Assembly (NCBI GenBank): GCA_013407085.1
Contig: JACCGJ010013582.1
Span: 124,001-188,000, forward strand
Length of the DNA: 64,000 nucleotides
Source: Atriophallophorus winterbourni
Taxonomy: Eukaryota; Platyhelminthes; Trematoda; Plagiorchiida; Microphallidae
Reading direction: 5' to 3'
Of the stretch, positions 36,621-48,115 are shown one piece after another. Within the stretch, counting starts at the first letter, position 1. Each line of letters starts with the position of its first letter. The notes under the pieces were generated by a model. The model saw only the letters and a list, made by a program, of their open reading frames with translations, did not search any database and was not told the origin of the DNA. A program made the translations under genes and the position numbers.

Positions 36621-38240
36621 AATCATTTGTTAACCCGATGTCTGGTTAATTGCATGCTGAAATAGTCCGATTTTTTTATTTTGTCCTTTCGCCCGTTGTT
36701 TGAGAAAACTTCGTTCTAGTTGTAAATTATTACGACGGTGTTGAGACCGTTTCCCACAGACATATTCTGTATTCAAATTTTTTACCTGCACAATTATAAG
36801 CGTTCTCAACATTATTTGATTTGAATGGAAATAACGAGAATAAATTTTCGAGTACACTTAAAAATTCGTAATCGGTGTCATTGAACCGTTTGTCAAGTTT
36901 TTTATTCTGATGCACAAAGACGATAGGAATGTACAAATAAAAAAACAATGTACTATTTAGCAAGTCGAATATTATTATCTATTTGGATTGCTAGTAATTT
37001 CATTCTGTCACTCACACGATGTGTTTGCTTTCCATAACGCACAATTTCTTTGTCCTCTCCGCCGTCGCGAAAGATTGAGAATATAGATTAACGGCCAAGT
37101 GAAAGCTGCAGAATTTGTAGGTTTTGTACATACGTTGCATTGCAGGAATCAAACCTGTGTGAACATGTTTAAGCGATATTTTCAACGTGAAATGACATTG
37201 AATAAAATGTTTTCTACGATTCATTCTATGAACACAAAGCATAGAGTAGGACAGGACAAAACACGCAATCTCTCATAGTTGAATGTATTGTTGATTAAAG
37301 GCGAATTTATGGGTTTCGCGCGCGTTAAATAACCTAAACTCCAATAATTTATCCAACTCTCTTACGTATTTGGTGATAATAGTCCTTCAAACATCATTAA
37401 AATAATTTTCTTCAAACATATTTGATAATATATAAGGGTTCATCATATGGAGACCACCGTTATTGACAAAGTGATAAACAGTTTTGTGTACAGCATAGTT
37501 TAATCTTTTTCCTCCAAACTCACAAGAAATATTTTTTTCTGAGTTACACAAATGCACGTTTACAGTATCTAATACTGATCTAATACTGACCGATGTGATT
37601 ATTAATGCGCTGCGAAAAAAAAATCACCGAAAATTCTATGAATTTAATGGAAACGTCATCAATGAAAATTCGATTAGATATAGCACACCTATGTCTTTTG
37701 ATTGATTGAACAAAACATATTTCATCACTTCAAGTCATTTGACAATATTGAACTATGAAAAAATCGGAAAAATAAAGATCGAAAATTAGCACAACATGAC
37801 AAACAACAGATTACTTTCCATACCTGAAAATACGAGCAGAATGTTTATTTTTTTCATTTATTCATATTGCGTAAGATTAAGCCTTTTCTGTGATATTTGT
37901 AATATAAATCTGCGTGTTCGGAATGTGGCTATTTATTAAAAAATCCTGTCTCATTTATTTGAAAGTGAAATTAATCAAAATAGTATCCTTAGTGTTGATG
38001 AGACAGGGTGAAATTTAAAGCATAGTTTTTGTCGTCCTTCGTTCGCTTTTGCGTTGTTGCAAATGTTTCGTCGCTTCAGTCTGTTCAAACATCAAGTCTA
38101 CACCATTTCTCAAAGAAGTGATATTAATATGTTAATACCATCTTTACGTTAGCGCTAATGTTGGTGACATGTTGTTTGTCTAATTCCATCAAGTATATCT
38201 TACGAAAATTACGTCGGAATGCATAACGCGACTGTAGTTG
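36621..38240. other. AT-rich stretch, nothing recognised
   Basis: Only short open frames without motifs; no tandem structure. Confidence 0.45.
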
Positions 38241-38244
38241 CACG

Positions 38245-40200
38245 GATATTAATAAGCGGATCGGCAGAACAGCTATCTTATTTTCCAGGTAAACATCTGG
38301 ATGAGTAATCAACTGACAAGCAGACTGTATTTTCCCGCATCAGCGATTTGAAATACTGAACAAAACATTTCAGTTCTGAAACTGAGAACCTGGAACGTCT
38401 GGTCCATTCTTTTAAGATTTTATGACGACGTCTTGAATATCATAGGCGTGAGAAAGTCAGCCGCGATTAACAGTGGCCTAAAAAGGCTGAAATTTAACGT
38501 GGCTGCTCTGAGACAGACGCGATTTCCAGACACTCGTGAGCTAACAAAAATTAATTACACGGGTTATGAGAAGGAAGAGGTTTTGATGAGCATCAAATGC
38601 ATGGAGTTGGGTTTGCCCTGTGAAATAAAACATTAAAAGCAGCAGAGTCGAGCGGCAGCTGAAGCGAACGTATATGGACTTCAAATCTGAGGTTCATCAC
38701 TGATATTATTACGTTGGTCAACGTTTATGGACAGACGATCTCTGCGACGCCTGCTGACAAATTCGCTTTCTATCATAATCCCACAACCGTCCTGGAAAAC
38801 GTGCAACGGAAAAACTGATTATGTTATCGGGATATTTTAATGCCAGAAGTGGTGCAAATTACGACTCTTGGCCACAGTGTCTCGAAAGGTTAATTGTTTT
38901 CAAACCAACTAAAATGGAAAACGCCTTCTAGAAATGTTCACACAGATCAGTCTCGGTGTCAGTAACATTTTCTTTCGAAAAAAAACCACAGCATAAAGTT
39001 TTTTAAGAACATCCTCGTCCTATGCATTGTCATAAACATTATCTCATTCTTGTTAAGCGCGGTGATATGGTATGAGTAATTATAACCAGATCATATCGAA
39101 GCGCAGACTGTGACATTAAGTGGTCTGTACAAAACTAAAGCTCCTTTACACGAGATTCAACCGCATCAAATTTTCTTCTTAGCCTATGATATACGTTACT
39201 TGCATGTGTGAACTTAATCTAGCTGCGCGATTCGCATGAACCATCGCAGCCGAGTTCAGTGAGACAACTTTACAAGAATCTGCTTACGAAAACTGGAAAT
39301 TGATAGGAAGCTGCCGATGCCGGGTGGAAGGTTCCACATTTGGTCCGAAAAAAGCTCGAACGAGCGACTGGATTGGAGCAAGAGCTTCTACGATGACTGT
39401 TGTGTTAGATGAAAAGCTCAGCATTCTAGAGGTTCGAAGTACAGCTAACTGATGAAAACAAACGACATATGAGAGCAGTTAGAATTGAGGTTCAACAGAC
39501 TAAAATACGATGTGCAAACGACTATTGGACTTAAATTAGCCTCAATATTCAAAAAGCTGCGGATAACGGAAATTTTCACGGTATAATTGGATCAAAAAAT
39601 TCATCGACGCAAACAAACTTAAAACGGCTCCCGTCAAGTCTGTATCTGGTAACATCATTGTCGCAAAACTCAACAGATGGAACGATATGTTGGGCATTTC
39701 TCCTCACTCTACTACATAGACAGTATGGCTCTGCTGCATGCACTTAAAATGCCGAGCGGTTGCTGATCATTGAATATCCAGTATTCCATCCTACTCTTAA
39801 TAGGCTCAATAGGGTAATCGACCGCTTAGCGAATAAAAAAGCCCCTGGTGACGACTCAATTCCACCTCAGCTCATCAAATGTGGCAGAGCATCATTAGTG
39901 CAACCTCCTTACTATAGGCTTCTTTAGTCCTGGCAGGAGGCGAGTGTCCCTCAAGAATTGCTAGACACGAAGTTCATCACGCTATTCAAGAATGAAGGTG
40001 ACAGAGACGACTGTAACAGTTTCATAGAAATCTTCCTTCTGAATGTTGTAGGCCAATTGCTCGCTATGTCTTGCAAATCCGGCTACAAGTTTCAGCTGAT
40101 AAAATTTACTGCGGATCTGAATGTGTCTTCCGCAAAGTGAGATGAACCGCTGACATGATCTTCTCCCTGAGACAACTTCAAGAAAAGTGTCGGAAACTGT
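38245..40200 (+). pseudogene. RTE-type non-LTR retrotransposon, copy 3, 5' half
   Basis: A scrap of RTE thumb sequence (38245-38300) precedes a separate 5' start. The endonuclease begins near 38385 (LRTWNVWS, then RKSAAINSGLKRLKFNVAAL and RQTRFPD). The RT entry reads KKAPGDDSIPPQLIKCG at 39836-39886, better preserved than in copies 1 and 2. Sequence stops at about 40200, just after the LRQLQEKCRK block, where the hammerhead/tRNA-like array begins. The 3' end of the same family reappears at 44716, so the element may have been split by later insertions. Confidence 0.8.
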
Positions 40201-40415
40201 TTAAAGCCCGAACAGTCGAGAAGGAGCCAGCAACCTCGATTGTGGTGGTCTAACCGATTTGAACTCCTTGTCCAGTCTTTCCATCAGACACAGTGTACGC
40301 TAACACCGTTTAAATCTGACCAAAATTGTTGTGTATAGAGTGCCTGTAGAGTAAATCCATTATGTTTTGTCGGATACTCATCAGTACAAAGTACTTCAAA
40401 ATATTCAAATTGGAA

Positions 40416-40460
40416 GCACTGGACTAGGGTTACGCTCTCATTAGAGCTCATCAGCAGTGC
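40416..40460 (-). ncRNA. Hammerhead ribozyme, array unit 1
   Basis: Minus strand: stem I arms GCACTG and CAGTGC pair perfectly, CTGATGAG core box intact, stem II CTC-TAATGA-GAG, then CGTAAC where the core needs CGAAAC, then GTC at the cleavage site. One core substitution probably kills activity. Confidence 0.8.
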
Positions 40461-40471
40461 ATGTCCCATAT

Positions 40472-40541
40472 GGGGTCTGATTCGAACGCAAGACCTTCAA
40501 CTTTATAGTATCATACCTTACGACCTCAGCTACCGTACCCC
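40472..40541 (-). other. tRNA-like segment, array unit 1
   Basis: Minus strand begins GGGGTAC and ends GACCCCA, so four G-C pairs and one T-A pair could close an acceptor-like stem. A-box-like GGTAGCTGAGG and B-box-like GTTCGAATC are in the right order and spacing. A plausible internal Pol III promoter for the downstream hammerhead; not a working tRNA (no normal anticodon arm). Confidence 0.65.
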
Positions 40542-40828
40542 GTTTGACGTCTCCATGAATGTTCCTTTATACTGGCGCATTTGAGTAGCGTCTAAATCCC
40601 GAAGCGTTCAGAAGGCGCCTGCAACATCTGTTGTGGTCGTCCAATCCATCTCATTTTCTTGTCAGGTCTTCCCAGCAGATGCAGTGTAAGCTAACACCGA
40701 TTAAATCTGAGGGTCATTGGTTGTTTTAGAATAAGTGGAGAGTTGGTTCATTATATTTTGACGACTACTCATCAGTACCATTTGTTTTGAAATATTCACA
40801 AAATTCATCACGACGGTCCACATTAGAA

Positions 40829-40873
40829 GCCATGGACTCCCATTTTTCTTCTTTTAGAGCTCATCATCAGTGC
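40829..40873 (-). ncRNA. Hammerhead ribozyme, array unit 2 (decayed)
   Basis: The first core box has become ATGATGAG and the GAAA box is AAAA; stem I arms are partly paired. Inactive by inspection. Confidence 0.65.
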
Positions 40874-41223
40874 GTATAATGTCGCGAATGAGTCTTCATG
40901 AATGTTTTCTCTGACTGGCACATTCGATAGGCGTATGAATCCAGACAGGTTGGGAAACCTGATCATGTTTTGCATGCCTTGGTTTACCAAAAACATAGTA
41001 TTATTATTAAGGAGCTAGCAACATCTGTTGTAGTCGTCTATCCGATCTGATCTCCTTGCAGGTATTTCCACCAGATAAAGTGTAAGCTCAAACCATATAA
41101 ATTTGTCGAGCATTGTAGTTGATAGAGTGCTTGGAGAGTTGTTCCATTATGTTTCAGCGAATATTAGGCAGTATCAAGTCCTTCGAAATATTCACAAGTT
41201 TATCGCGACGGTGTACATTGGAA

Positions 41224-41268
41224 GCACAGGACTCGAGTTTCGCTCTTATTAGAGCTCATCAGCAGTGC
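41224..41268 (-). ncRNA. Hammerhead ribozyme, array unit 3 (intact core)
   Basis: Minus strand: GCACTG, then CTGATGAG, stem II CTC-TAATAA-GAG with the conserved G-C closing pair, CGAAAC, stem III as the palindrome CTCGAG, the cleavage triplet GTC, and the stem I return arm CTGTGC (one T-T mismatch). Every core residue is present. The six-base palindromic stem III is the minimal type that usually cleaves best as a dimer. The best candidate for a catalytic ribozyme in this window. Confidence 0.88.
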
Positions 41269-41281
41269 ACATCTGTCTCGT

Positions 41282-41350
41282 GTCTGATTCGAAACCAGGA
41301 CGTTAACCAATATATTCCGATGTCTTACGAACTGAGCTACCGACAATCGT
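41282..41350 (-). other. tRNA-like segment, array unit 3
   Basis: Minus strand carries A-box-like GGTAGCTCAGTTCG and B-box-like GGTTTCGAATC at tRNA spacing, 13 bases upstream of the hammerhead at 41268. Confidence 0.65.
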
Positions 41351-41646
41351 TTGACCCATCGCGATAAGGTCTCCATAAATGTTTCTACAGACTGACACAT
41401 ATGAGTAGCGTCCAATTCCGACCAGTCGAGAATTAGCAAGCAAAATCTATTGTGATCGTCCGACCGATCCGATCTCCATGTCACGTCTTCCCATCAGATA
41501 CAGTGTAAGCTAACACCGTTGAACCTGGGGGGCATTGTTGTTAATGTAGTGCTTGGAGATATGGTTCATTACTTTTCGGCGACTATTCACGAATACCAAT
41601 ATTTTCGGTATATTTAAGACGTTCATCACGGCGGTCCACATTGAAA

Positions 41647-41691
41647 GCACTGGACTCGGGTTTTGCCCTTATTAGAGCTCATCAGCAGTGC
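41647..41691 (-). ncRNA. Hammerhead ribozyme, array unit 4
   Basis: Perfect stem I (GCACTG/CAGTGC), intact CTGATGAG, stem II CTC-TAATAA-GGG, then CAAAAC for CGAAAC, and GTC. One core change at the conserved G. The matching tRNA-like segment is at 41703-41773. Confidence 0.8.
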
Positions 41692-41825
41692 ATATTATGT
41701 ATGGGGTCTAACTCAATACCAGGACCTTTCAAAATTGTGGTATTACGACTTGCATCCTCAGCTATCGAAACCCGTTTGACCGATCTCGAAGAGGTCTTCA
41801 TAATTTTTTCGTCAGGCTGACGCAG

Positions 41826-44280
41826 CGCTTAATTGACGGAGGAGTAATCGACTTAGTCAGATTTTTCAAATGGGCAACGAAAATTGCACCAGTGCTAGAG
41901 AATGATGGATCAGTGAGAATTTTTGGGGAATACGAGATTACGGTCAACCCCGTCCTACCAGCAGAGACCTATCCCATACCAAAAACTGAAGATATTTTTG
42001 CAAATCTAAGCGGTTCGAAATTGTTTAGCACGATTGATCTGGCCCATGCGTTCCAGCAAGCATAAGTCGTATCTACAATGGCCACCCGAAAAGTTCTTTT
42101 TCAATTCAATAGATTATCATTTGGTATAAATTCCGCCCCTGCCATTTTACAACGAACGATAGAAATGTGCATTAAAAATATGCCACACACTGTGGCATAT
42201 CTGATATGACCTACGCAGAACATTTACGCACGCTAAATGAACTCTTCTCGCTGTTTTTGCAACTTGCACTACGGCTCAAGCTGCAGGAATGCATTTTTTT
42301 TTTAAATCGCGTGGAATATCTTGGTTTCCGCATCGATGCAAATATAAAATACGTCAAATTTGAGAAAGAAACAAGCCCCATTTTGGAAGCTCTCAATCCC
42401 ATGAACCTTTGGCAACTGCGGTTCTTCCTGAGAACCATTAAACACTACGCCAGATTCATACCTCATTTTGCTACAATTTTTACACCTCTGAACAAATTGA
42501 TACGCAAAAGTACGGGTTAAACTTGGAAAGAAACGGAATCTACCGCTTTTCAACGGATTAAACATTTATTAACAATTTCTTGTGTGCTGGCGCATTTCCA
42601 ACCATCGTCTACTATATTGTTCTGTGACGCATCTTCATATGGTAATGGCGCAGTTCTCAGTTAACTAGATCCTCAAGGAATTATTTAAGCAGTCGTTTTT
42701 GCTTCCTCGGTTACACTCAACCCTACCAAACAATTACTTCTTATTAGATAAAGAAGCTTCAGCTTACATTTTAAGTGACAAAATGTTTCATGAATACATG
42801 TATGGACAGTGTTTTGAGCTACACACTGATCAGTAGCCGCTTGTTCTCCTCCTTGGGGAACATAAACCGATTATACCCATGTCTGGACACCGAATGCAGA
42901 GGTGGGCTCTTTAGCTGTCTGCCCACCCATACAAGATGTGTTTTATGCCTGGCTCCAGCAATTACACGACGGATGCCCTGAGCCGTCTACCATTACCGGA
43001 TTATCCAAAACTTTCCAACTCATCATGAGAACTGGTTTACCTTCTAAAATAGATTAATTCATTATCCGTGTCAACGAAAGATATAGGAGACAAGACAGAG
43101 GAGGACCCTGTATTGTTCTCCGTGAAGCGATATTTGCAAGATGGGTGGCCAGAAAGCGGTGCAAACTGAGAAGCGCCTTATAGTCAATGTCAGGACCAAC
43201 TAAGCCAATTCAATGGATGTATTTTATGAGGAAGTCATTTTTATTACACCCAAGTAAGGAAAGCTATTTTGGAAGAACTGCATTCTTTGCACCCTGGTGA
43301 CTCCCGAATGAAATCGTTGTCTCGAAATTAAGTGTGGTGGACCGGTGTTTATAGCAATATTACACAACTTGTAAAAACGTGCGAGCCCCGTCAGCAAACA
43401 AGACCTATGGTACTCCGTCGGTTTGTGGCCCCATGGCTTTGTCCGGATCAACGTTGGACACGTCTTCACATTGACTTTGCTCAACAAACTAAAGCTGTAA
43501 TAATGCTGATAGTAGTTATTTAAAATGAATAGAGGCCAAAGTGGGTAGAACATCAACATCACAGATAACTATAAACTTGCTTCGCTCACTTCTCTGTGCC
43601 CACCGTATTCCGAATACGGTGGGCTTCGATAACAGTCCTGCATTTGTGAGTGGTGAGTTCGAACAGTGGATGAGCAGCAACTGAATTCATTTCCTACATA
43701 CGTCTGTTTACGGCCGGCTTTAAATGGACTAGCAGAGCGTGTCGTTAAAACGATTAAACAATATGTTCGCACAATGGCCGGTGATTCACAGACAAAGATC
43801 AATAAGTTTCTTTTTAATTATCGGACAACTCCACAATGTACTGCGGGTCTATCACCAGCGGAGTTATTGATGGGCCGTCGTTTAAAGATGCCGCTAGGAC
43901 CTCGTTTGAACCGACCCACGCTACCGTACATCAGTAAAACAACATGATATGATAAGACAACAAAACCAGAAGAGTGAGTGTCGGTGACACGGTATACGTT
44001 TACCCCGACTAATTGGTACAATCGTGGAAGATGAGAACTATCATTCTACATGTTAAGCATAAACTGACCATGCGCATGGAAAATGGCGTTTGCATCACTC
44101 GCGATGGAGAGCACTTTATACGGCAAAAGACTACACCAAGTCCGTTACAAACACCAGAAAATCGCGAGGCCAATATATTAGTGTAGTCAAACACTGTAGA
44201 GAAAAGTGAAAGCCTAATCCGGCGGTCTGATAGCAAGCGCAGGTCAGTCGAGAGGTATCAAGCGGGACTCGTTTAAACCT
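41826..44280 (+). pseudogene. Gypsy LTR retrotransposon Pol remnant (Gypsy-3), 5' truncated
   Basis: RT starts abruptly with a GGVIDLV block, then WATKIAPVLENDGSVRI, TYPIPKTEDIF and LFSTIDLAHAFQQ, a TAA, and LSFGINSAPAILQRT. At VAYL (about 42205) the YxDD catalytic box and following residues are deleted and the frame shifts to 42206-42520 (TYAEHLRTL, EYLGFRID, IKHYARFIPHFA). RNase H shows ILFCDASSYGNGAVLS. The integrase is read in pieces: WTRLHIDFA near 43450, FDNSPAFVSGEFEQ near 43625, and AERVVKTIKQYV with the catalytic Glu in the open stretch 43666-43947. A C-terminal RRSVERY block near 44240 ends it. No LTR is recognised with certainty; 44281-44414 could hold part of one. It sits between two pieces of the hammerhead array. 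Confidence 0.85.
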
Positions 44281-44414
44281 GAGGATTATTAGTATCGTGT
44301 GCGTGTTTCTGTTGCAGTAACATCACGCATTGTCGCTCATATGCTCGAAGACATGTATCGATTTGTGTGTCTGCACATCATGGGCGTTTTGCATTGTTGA
44401 CCCACGTTTACATT

Positions 44415-44715
44415 TGACTACGAGTCGAGCAGACTGTGAAGGCTGCATGTACCCAAAAAATATTTCTGTGACTGTCTGCTGATACCAATCTACTTGTCAC
44501 TTCTCATCAGCAGATACAGTGTAAGATAACACCGACAAAATCTGACGGGTATTGTTGTTTATAGAGTGCGTGGAGAGTTGGTTCAAATTGTTCGGCAACA
44601 ATTCATCAGTAGCAAGTCCTTTAATATGTTCACAAAGTTTATTATTAGCAGTGCGTATCCTTTATCGGGTCTGACTCCCAGATACAGTGTAGGCTATTAC
44701 TGATTGAATCTGACG
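44415..44715 (-). repeat. 400-bp hammerhead repeat, copy after Gypsy-3
   Basis: Matches units of the 40205 array (GATACAGTGTAAG, CTGACGGG, GTGGAGAGTTGGTTCA, TTCATCAGTAGCAAG) but has lost the centre of the hammerhead: only the CAGTGC-type stem arm remains at about 44650. A second, tiny GATACAGTGTAGG piece follows at 44689. Confidence 0.75.
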
Positions 44716-44935
44716 TTTGCAAAAGTGATATGAAAGCTCTTGACATTGCCTCGGCGAGTTGAGAAGAACTTGCTCTTGACCGCTCACATTGGGGGCACTG
44801 TGTGAACCGTCGTCTGCATGCTGGGGAGGAGCAGATACAGCTCTTGGCAGCTGACCAAAGATTACGCCGCCGACGTGCAACTGACGCAATACAACCGAGT
44901 ACAATACAACCGAGTACAAATGATGTTTGCGCGCG
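44716..44935 (+). pseudogene. RTE retrotransposon 3' end
   Basis: Matches 28977-29160 of RTE copy 2 (ATGA-AGCTCTTGACATTG, TTGACCGCTCACATT, GGAGCAGATACAGCTCT, ACGCAAT-CAACCGAGT). The last part, CAATACAACCGAGTA, is duplicated in tandem at 44886 and 44902. Likely the severed 3' end of RTE copy 3. Confidence 0.75.
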
Positions 44936-45879
44936 AATGTTTTCGTACAAAACGAAATTCTATGGCGAAGTAGTAACCCCGACAATACGATCTATAGTTT
45001 TGAATGACTAGCATGTAATCATGAAATATGCTATGGCTTGCTGCTTGCCGAATAAACATTTTTTCAACCAGGTGTTTCACCGTTTGCCTGATGGTGTGGT
45101 AAGAAAATTCTCGTGTTCAGAGCAAAAATCCTCTCCTATTATCGTAATTTACTATTAAGAAATGCATTTTTGAAAATAAAGAAAACTAATGTAATTGCAA
45201 GGTGAACATCAATTTCACATTCTTGTTATACAAGGGATTTCTTGTCCGAACGATTTTCAAAGAGAAGTTATTAGCTGGAAAATATTGGCAAAAGAATAAA
45301 CTAAATGTTGGACTCTATTTGAAATTACAATTAACGATGCAATAGTAGGAAATAATTTTGAAACCAACACTCCATATGATTTACAACATATCTTGTTTAG
45401 AATAATATTAATAAAGCTACTCTAATCACTGCAATTTATATGATATCCGGCTCAATTCAACGATATTTTCGAATTATACTCAACAAACAAAAAAGATGTG
45501 CAATATCTGCTTTAGTCGTGCATTGATGGCGCGTTTGTTGAATTCAGTCAAACGTTTAATGCATTTTGTGAAGCGGATCGATAATCACATTTTATTACAG
45601 CTGGATTTGCTCGATATTGGATCATGTAATAGCGAAACGAGTGACGCCTTAGATACCGTGAAGGTGCAGCAATATCTCTAAGCAAAATAATTTTGTCAGC
45701 TTGCTAGAACTTTGCTGTATACAAAATTGTTTATTACTGTGTGAGTAACGGTAGATTCCATATCAGGGACCCATTTAATTTGCTAACGTTTGTTCGAAAA
45801 AACATAATTTAATGAATTTTGACCAACGCATATCACATGATACTTAACAGTGTTGAATAATATATATGCCTAGTAGTTT
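44936..45879. other. AT-rich stretch, nothing recognised
   Basis: Short open frames only; no motif. Confidence 0.45.
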
Positions 45880-48115
45880 ACTAATGCGCAAAACCCATGA
45901 ATTCACTTTCAAACAGCAATGCACTCAACTATGACAAATTTGGTGTTATGTCCTTTTCTATGGTTGCTAGGTTTTCGAGAACATTACAACATTGAATGTC
46001 AATTTCACGTGAAGCATATCGGCTGAACATGTTAACTCATGTCGGATTTCGTAGAAATCAAAGTATGAACAAAACCACAAATTTATCAATTCCGAAGCGT
46101 TCAACCGGCCTTTAATCAATAATAACAATCCTTGCGACTTATGAGAGGACTAGGAAGGACTGCGTTATTGAAAGCGAAAATAATCGTTTGTTCGACAGGA
46201 TAAAATTACTAGCAGCCAAAATTGAGATATAACATTTGGAGTCGGAATATCATAAGTTTATCCATTTTTGTTTATATCGTTTCTTCCAATTAGAAGCAAA
46301 TATGTGACGAACCTTCAATGAGAGGGATTACGGAATTTCAAAGCGCATTCAAGAATCAATTCCTCAAATTTCCGTTCGAATAGAAAAATTTGGGAATTCT
46401 TTTGATTTTCCGCAATAAAACATGGTTAATATAAACCTCTGAAAGACAAAGCTTTGCCACTGCCGTGTTGATCTACGATTTAAAAAAGATGTATGAAACA
46501 ACAATCTAAACTCCAAAACTGTTTTCGGACTATTTTAGCAAGCTATATACCTTGCAATCTGTGAACAAAGGATTATTTTCGCGTTGATTTTTGAGATATT
46601 GCATTGTGTCTCAAAGTTGATTAAATACAAAAGTAGATTCACCTCAAATAATTTACGAGCTACTTTCACACACGAGAAGAAGCTTTGTGATCAGTATTGA
46701 TAATCTATGTAATGTACAATTTATTAAGTGCAGTAAATGAGAATTACGTCAAAACAACTCTCAAAAATAAAAAGCTTATTTCCAATATATTCAAAATAAG
46801 TTATTTTATTGTAGATAAAAAGAAAACTCAATAATCACGTCTCATCCGAATTACCTTAAAATCCATCTGAACTTATTATTAATGTTATATTTTTTACTAT
46901 CAAAATGGGAAACGCCCGGATAACCTATTGATAGCAGTTGTACAATACGCAACATTATGTTTTTGGCAATGCTCAACAGGATGTTTTAATTTGATTTTTA
47001 ATTTCCCTGCACGTATTTCTATCCGATGCTAGATTCTGGAAAAAACATTGTTTGTAGTTGGATAAATAAAAGCTAGAAATACTTACCTTATAATAACCGC
47101 AGTATTTCACACCAAAATTCATAAACACAAGATTATTTCGTAAAAAAATAGATAGCTAAATAACATCACAATTATAATAATCTACGTCACTAGTAAAAAC
47201 TAAAAATTTCGTAAACCCATCTTGATCAGTAATCGTGATGCTGTGAGAATCTGATATGTCATGAATTAATTTTTTTTAAACCTCAAATCTTCAAACAGAA
47301 ATAGTTTTTCTTGTGTCATTCTCACGTAGTTCTTAACATTTCTATTCGACAAACAACCCCGAATAGGAATGATAAATTAATTCAGTTTTATTTATATCAA
47401 GCTAGCCGAATTAAAACTATCAATTATCACTGCATCACCTAACGATTACATTACATAAACGTTGTGTATTATTCTGTCGTTTTTCGGAGCAAAAAAGAAA
47501 TGACTCGTTTAAATCGTGGATATTTAAATGCATTATTGAATGAATATTGTTTTTCATTTCAATTTTGGTCAGATTGTTCGTTTTGTGGATGGACGAAAAA
47601 CAATATTCGCATCACAAAACATATAAACGATAGATTATTAAAGATTTACGAGGCTCTTTCTTTCTCCTAGAATAACCAGAATTACATTCACATTTCACGC
47701 AATATTGCTGACATTAAGCAAATAAGGTTGCATTCACAGCAAGTCTGTTTGACTTGGTTAATCTTTCATCGAATTTCATGTTACCTCTTTTATTTCCGAA
47801 CGATCTTTCTGTTGAAGCCGATTGTATTAATGCAAGTTATGATTTTTTGGTTAAACATTGTGGTTTGTCAGCGTGAATTTCGATACTATCTGCTATTGTA
47901 TTCATTTATTTACCAGTTAATTCCATATCATTCGTGGAGATTAGCTTCGGCTTAAGGTCCTTGTTCACGAATATTTAAACTGCAAGCGCTATAGAATTAG
48001 AGATAATGTTGCTTAACTCATATATTACCTTGAAGGTTCGTAGAACAAATCATCAACGGTAAAGCAATTTGTCTGAAAATGATTCAATTCCTATTGAACG
48101 GACAGCTATGCAAGC
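45880..48115 (+). repeat. Diverged host repeat unit X, copy 3
   Basis: The left part matches 17440-18800 in direct orientation; the right part (46600-48115) matches the reverse complement of 34740-36620. The most conserved piece is 47750-48000. Open frames at 47464-47670 and 47728-47955 are not conserved as proteins in the other copies. It lies 0.5-3 kb downstream of gene B. Confidence 0.6.

Larger units (their letters stand above)
40205..41825 (-). repeat. Tandem array of ~400-bp repeats with tRNA-like segment and hammerhead ribozyme
   Basis: Four units with starts near 40207, 40598, 41015 and 41417. Read on the minus strand each unit has a conserved 5' region, a tRNA-like segment with A-box-like and B-box-like sequences, about 10-20 bases of spacer, a type I hammerhead, and a 3' region. 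Further copies lie at 24270-24480 (partial), 44415-44715, 54890-55260 and 55300-55500. The architecture matches the schistosome Sm-alpha type: a SINE-like satellite with a Pol III promoter and a self-cleaving hammerhead. Confidence 0.85.

Noticed and set aside
40472..40541. A functional tRNA gene on the minus strand
   Set aside because: The acceptor-like stem and both promoter boxes are present, but there is no regular anticodon arm and the segment recurs within a ~400-bp repeat; it is a tRNA-like promoter.
47464..47955. Two adjacent plus-strand open frames as a small gene
   Set aside because: The corresponding part of the inverted copy at 34740-35330 is similar in DNA but full of stops in this frame, and no splice-linked model could be built.
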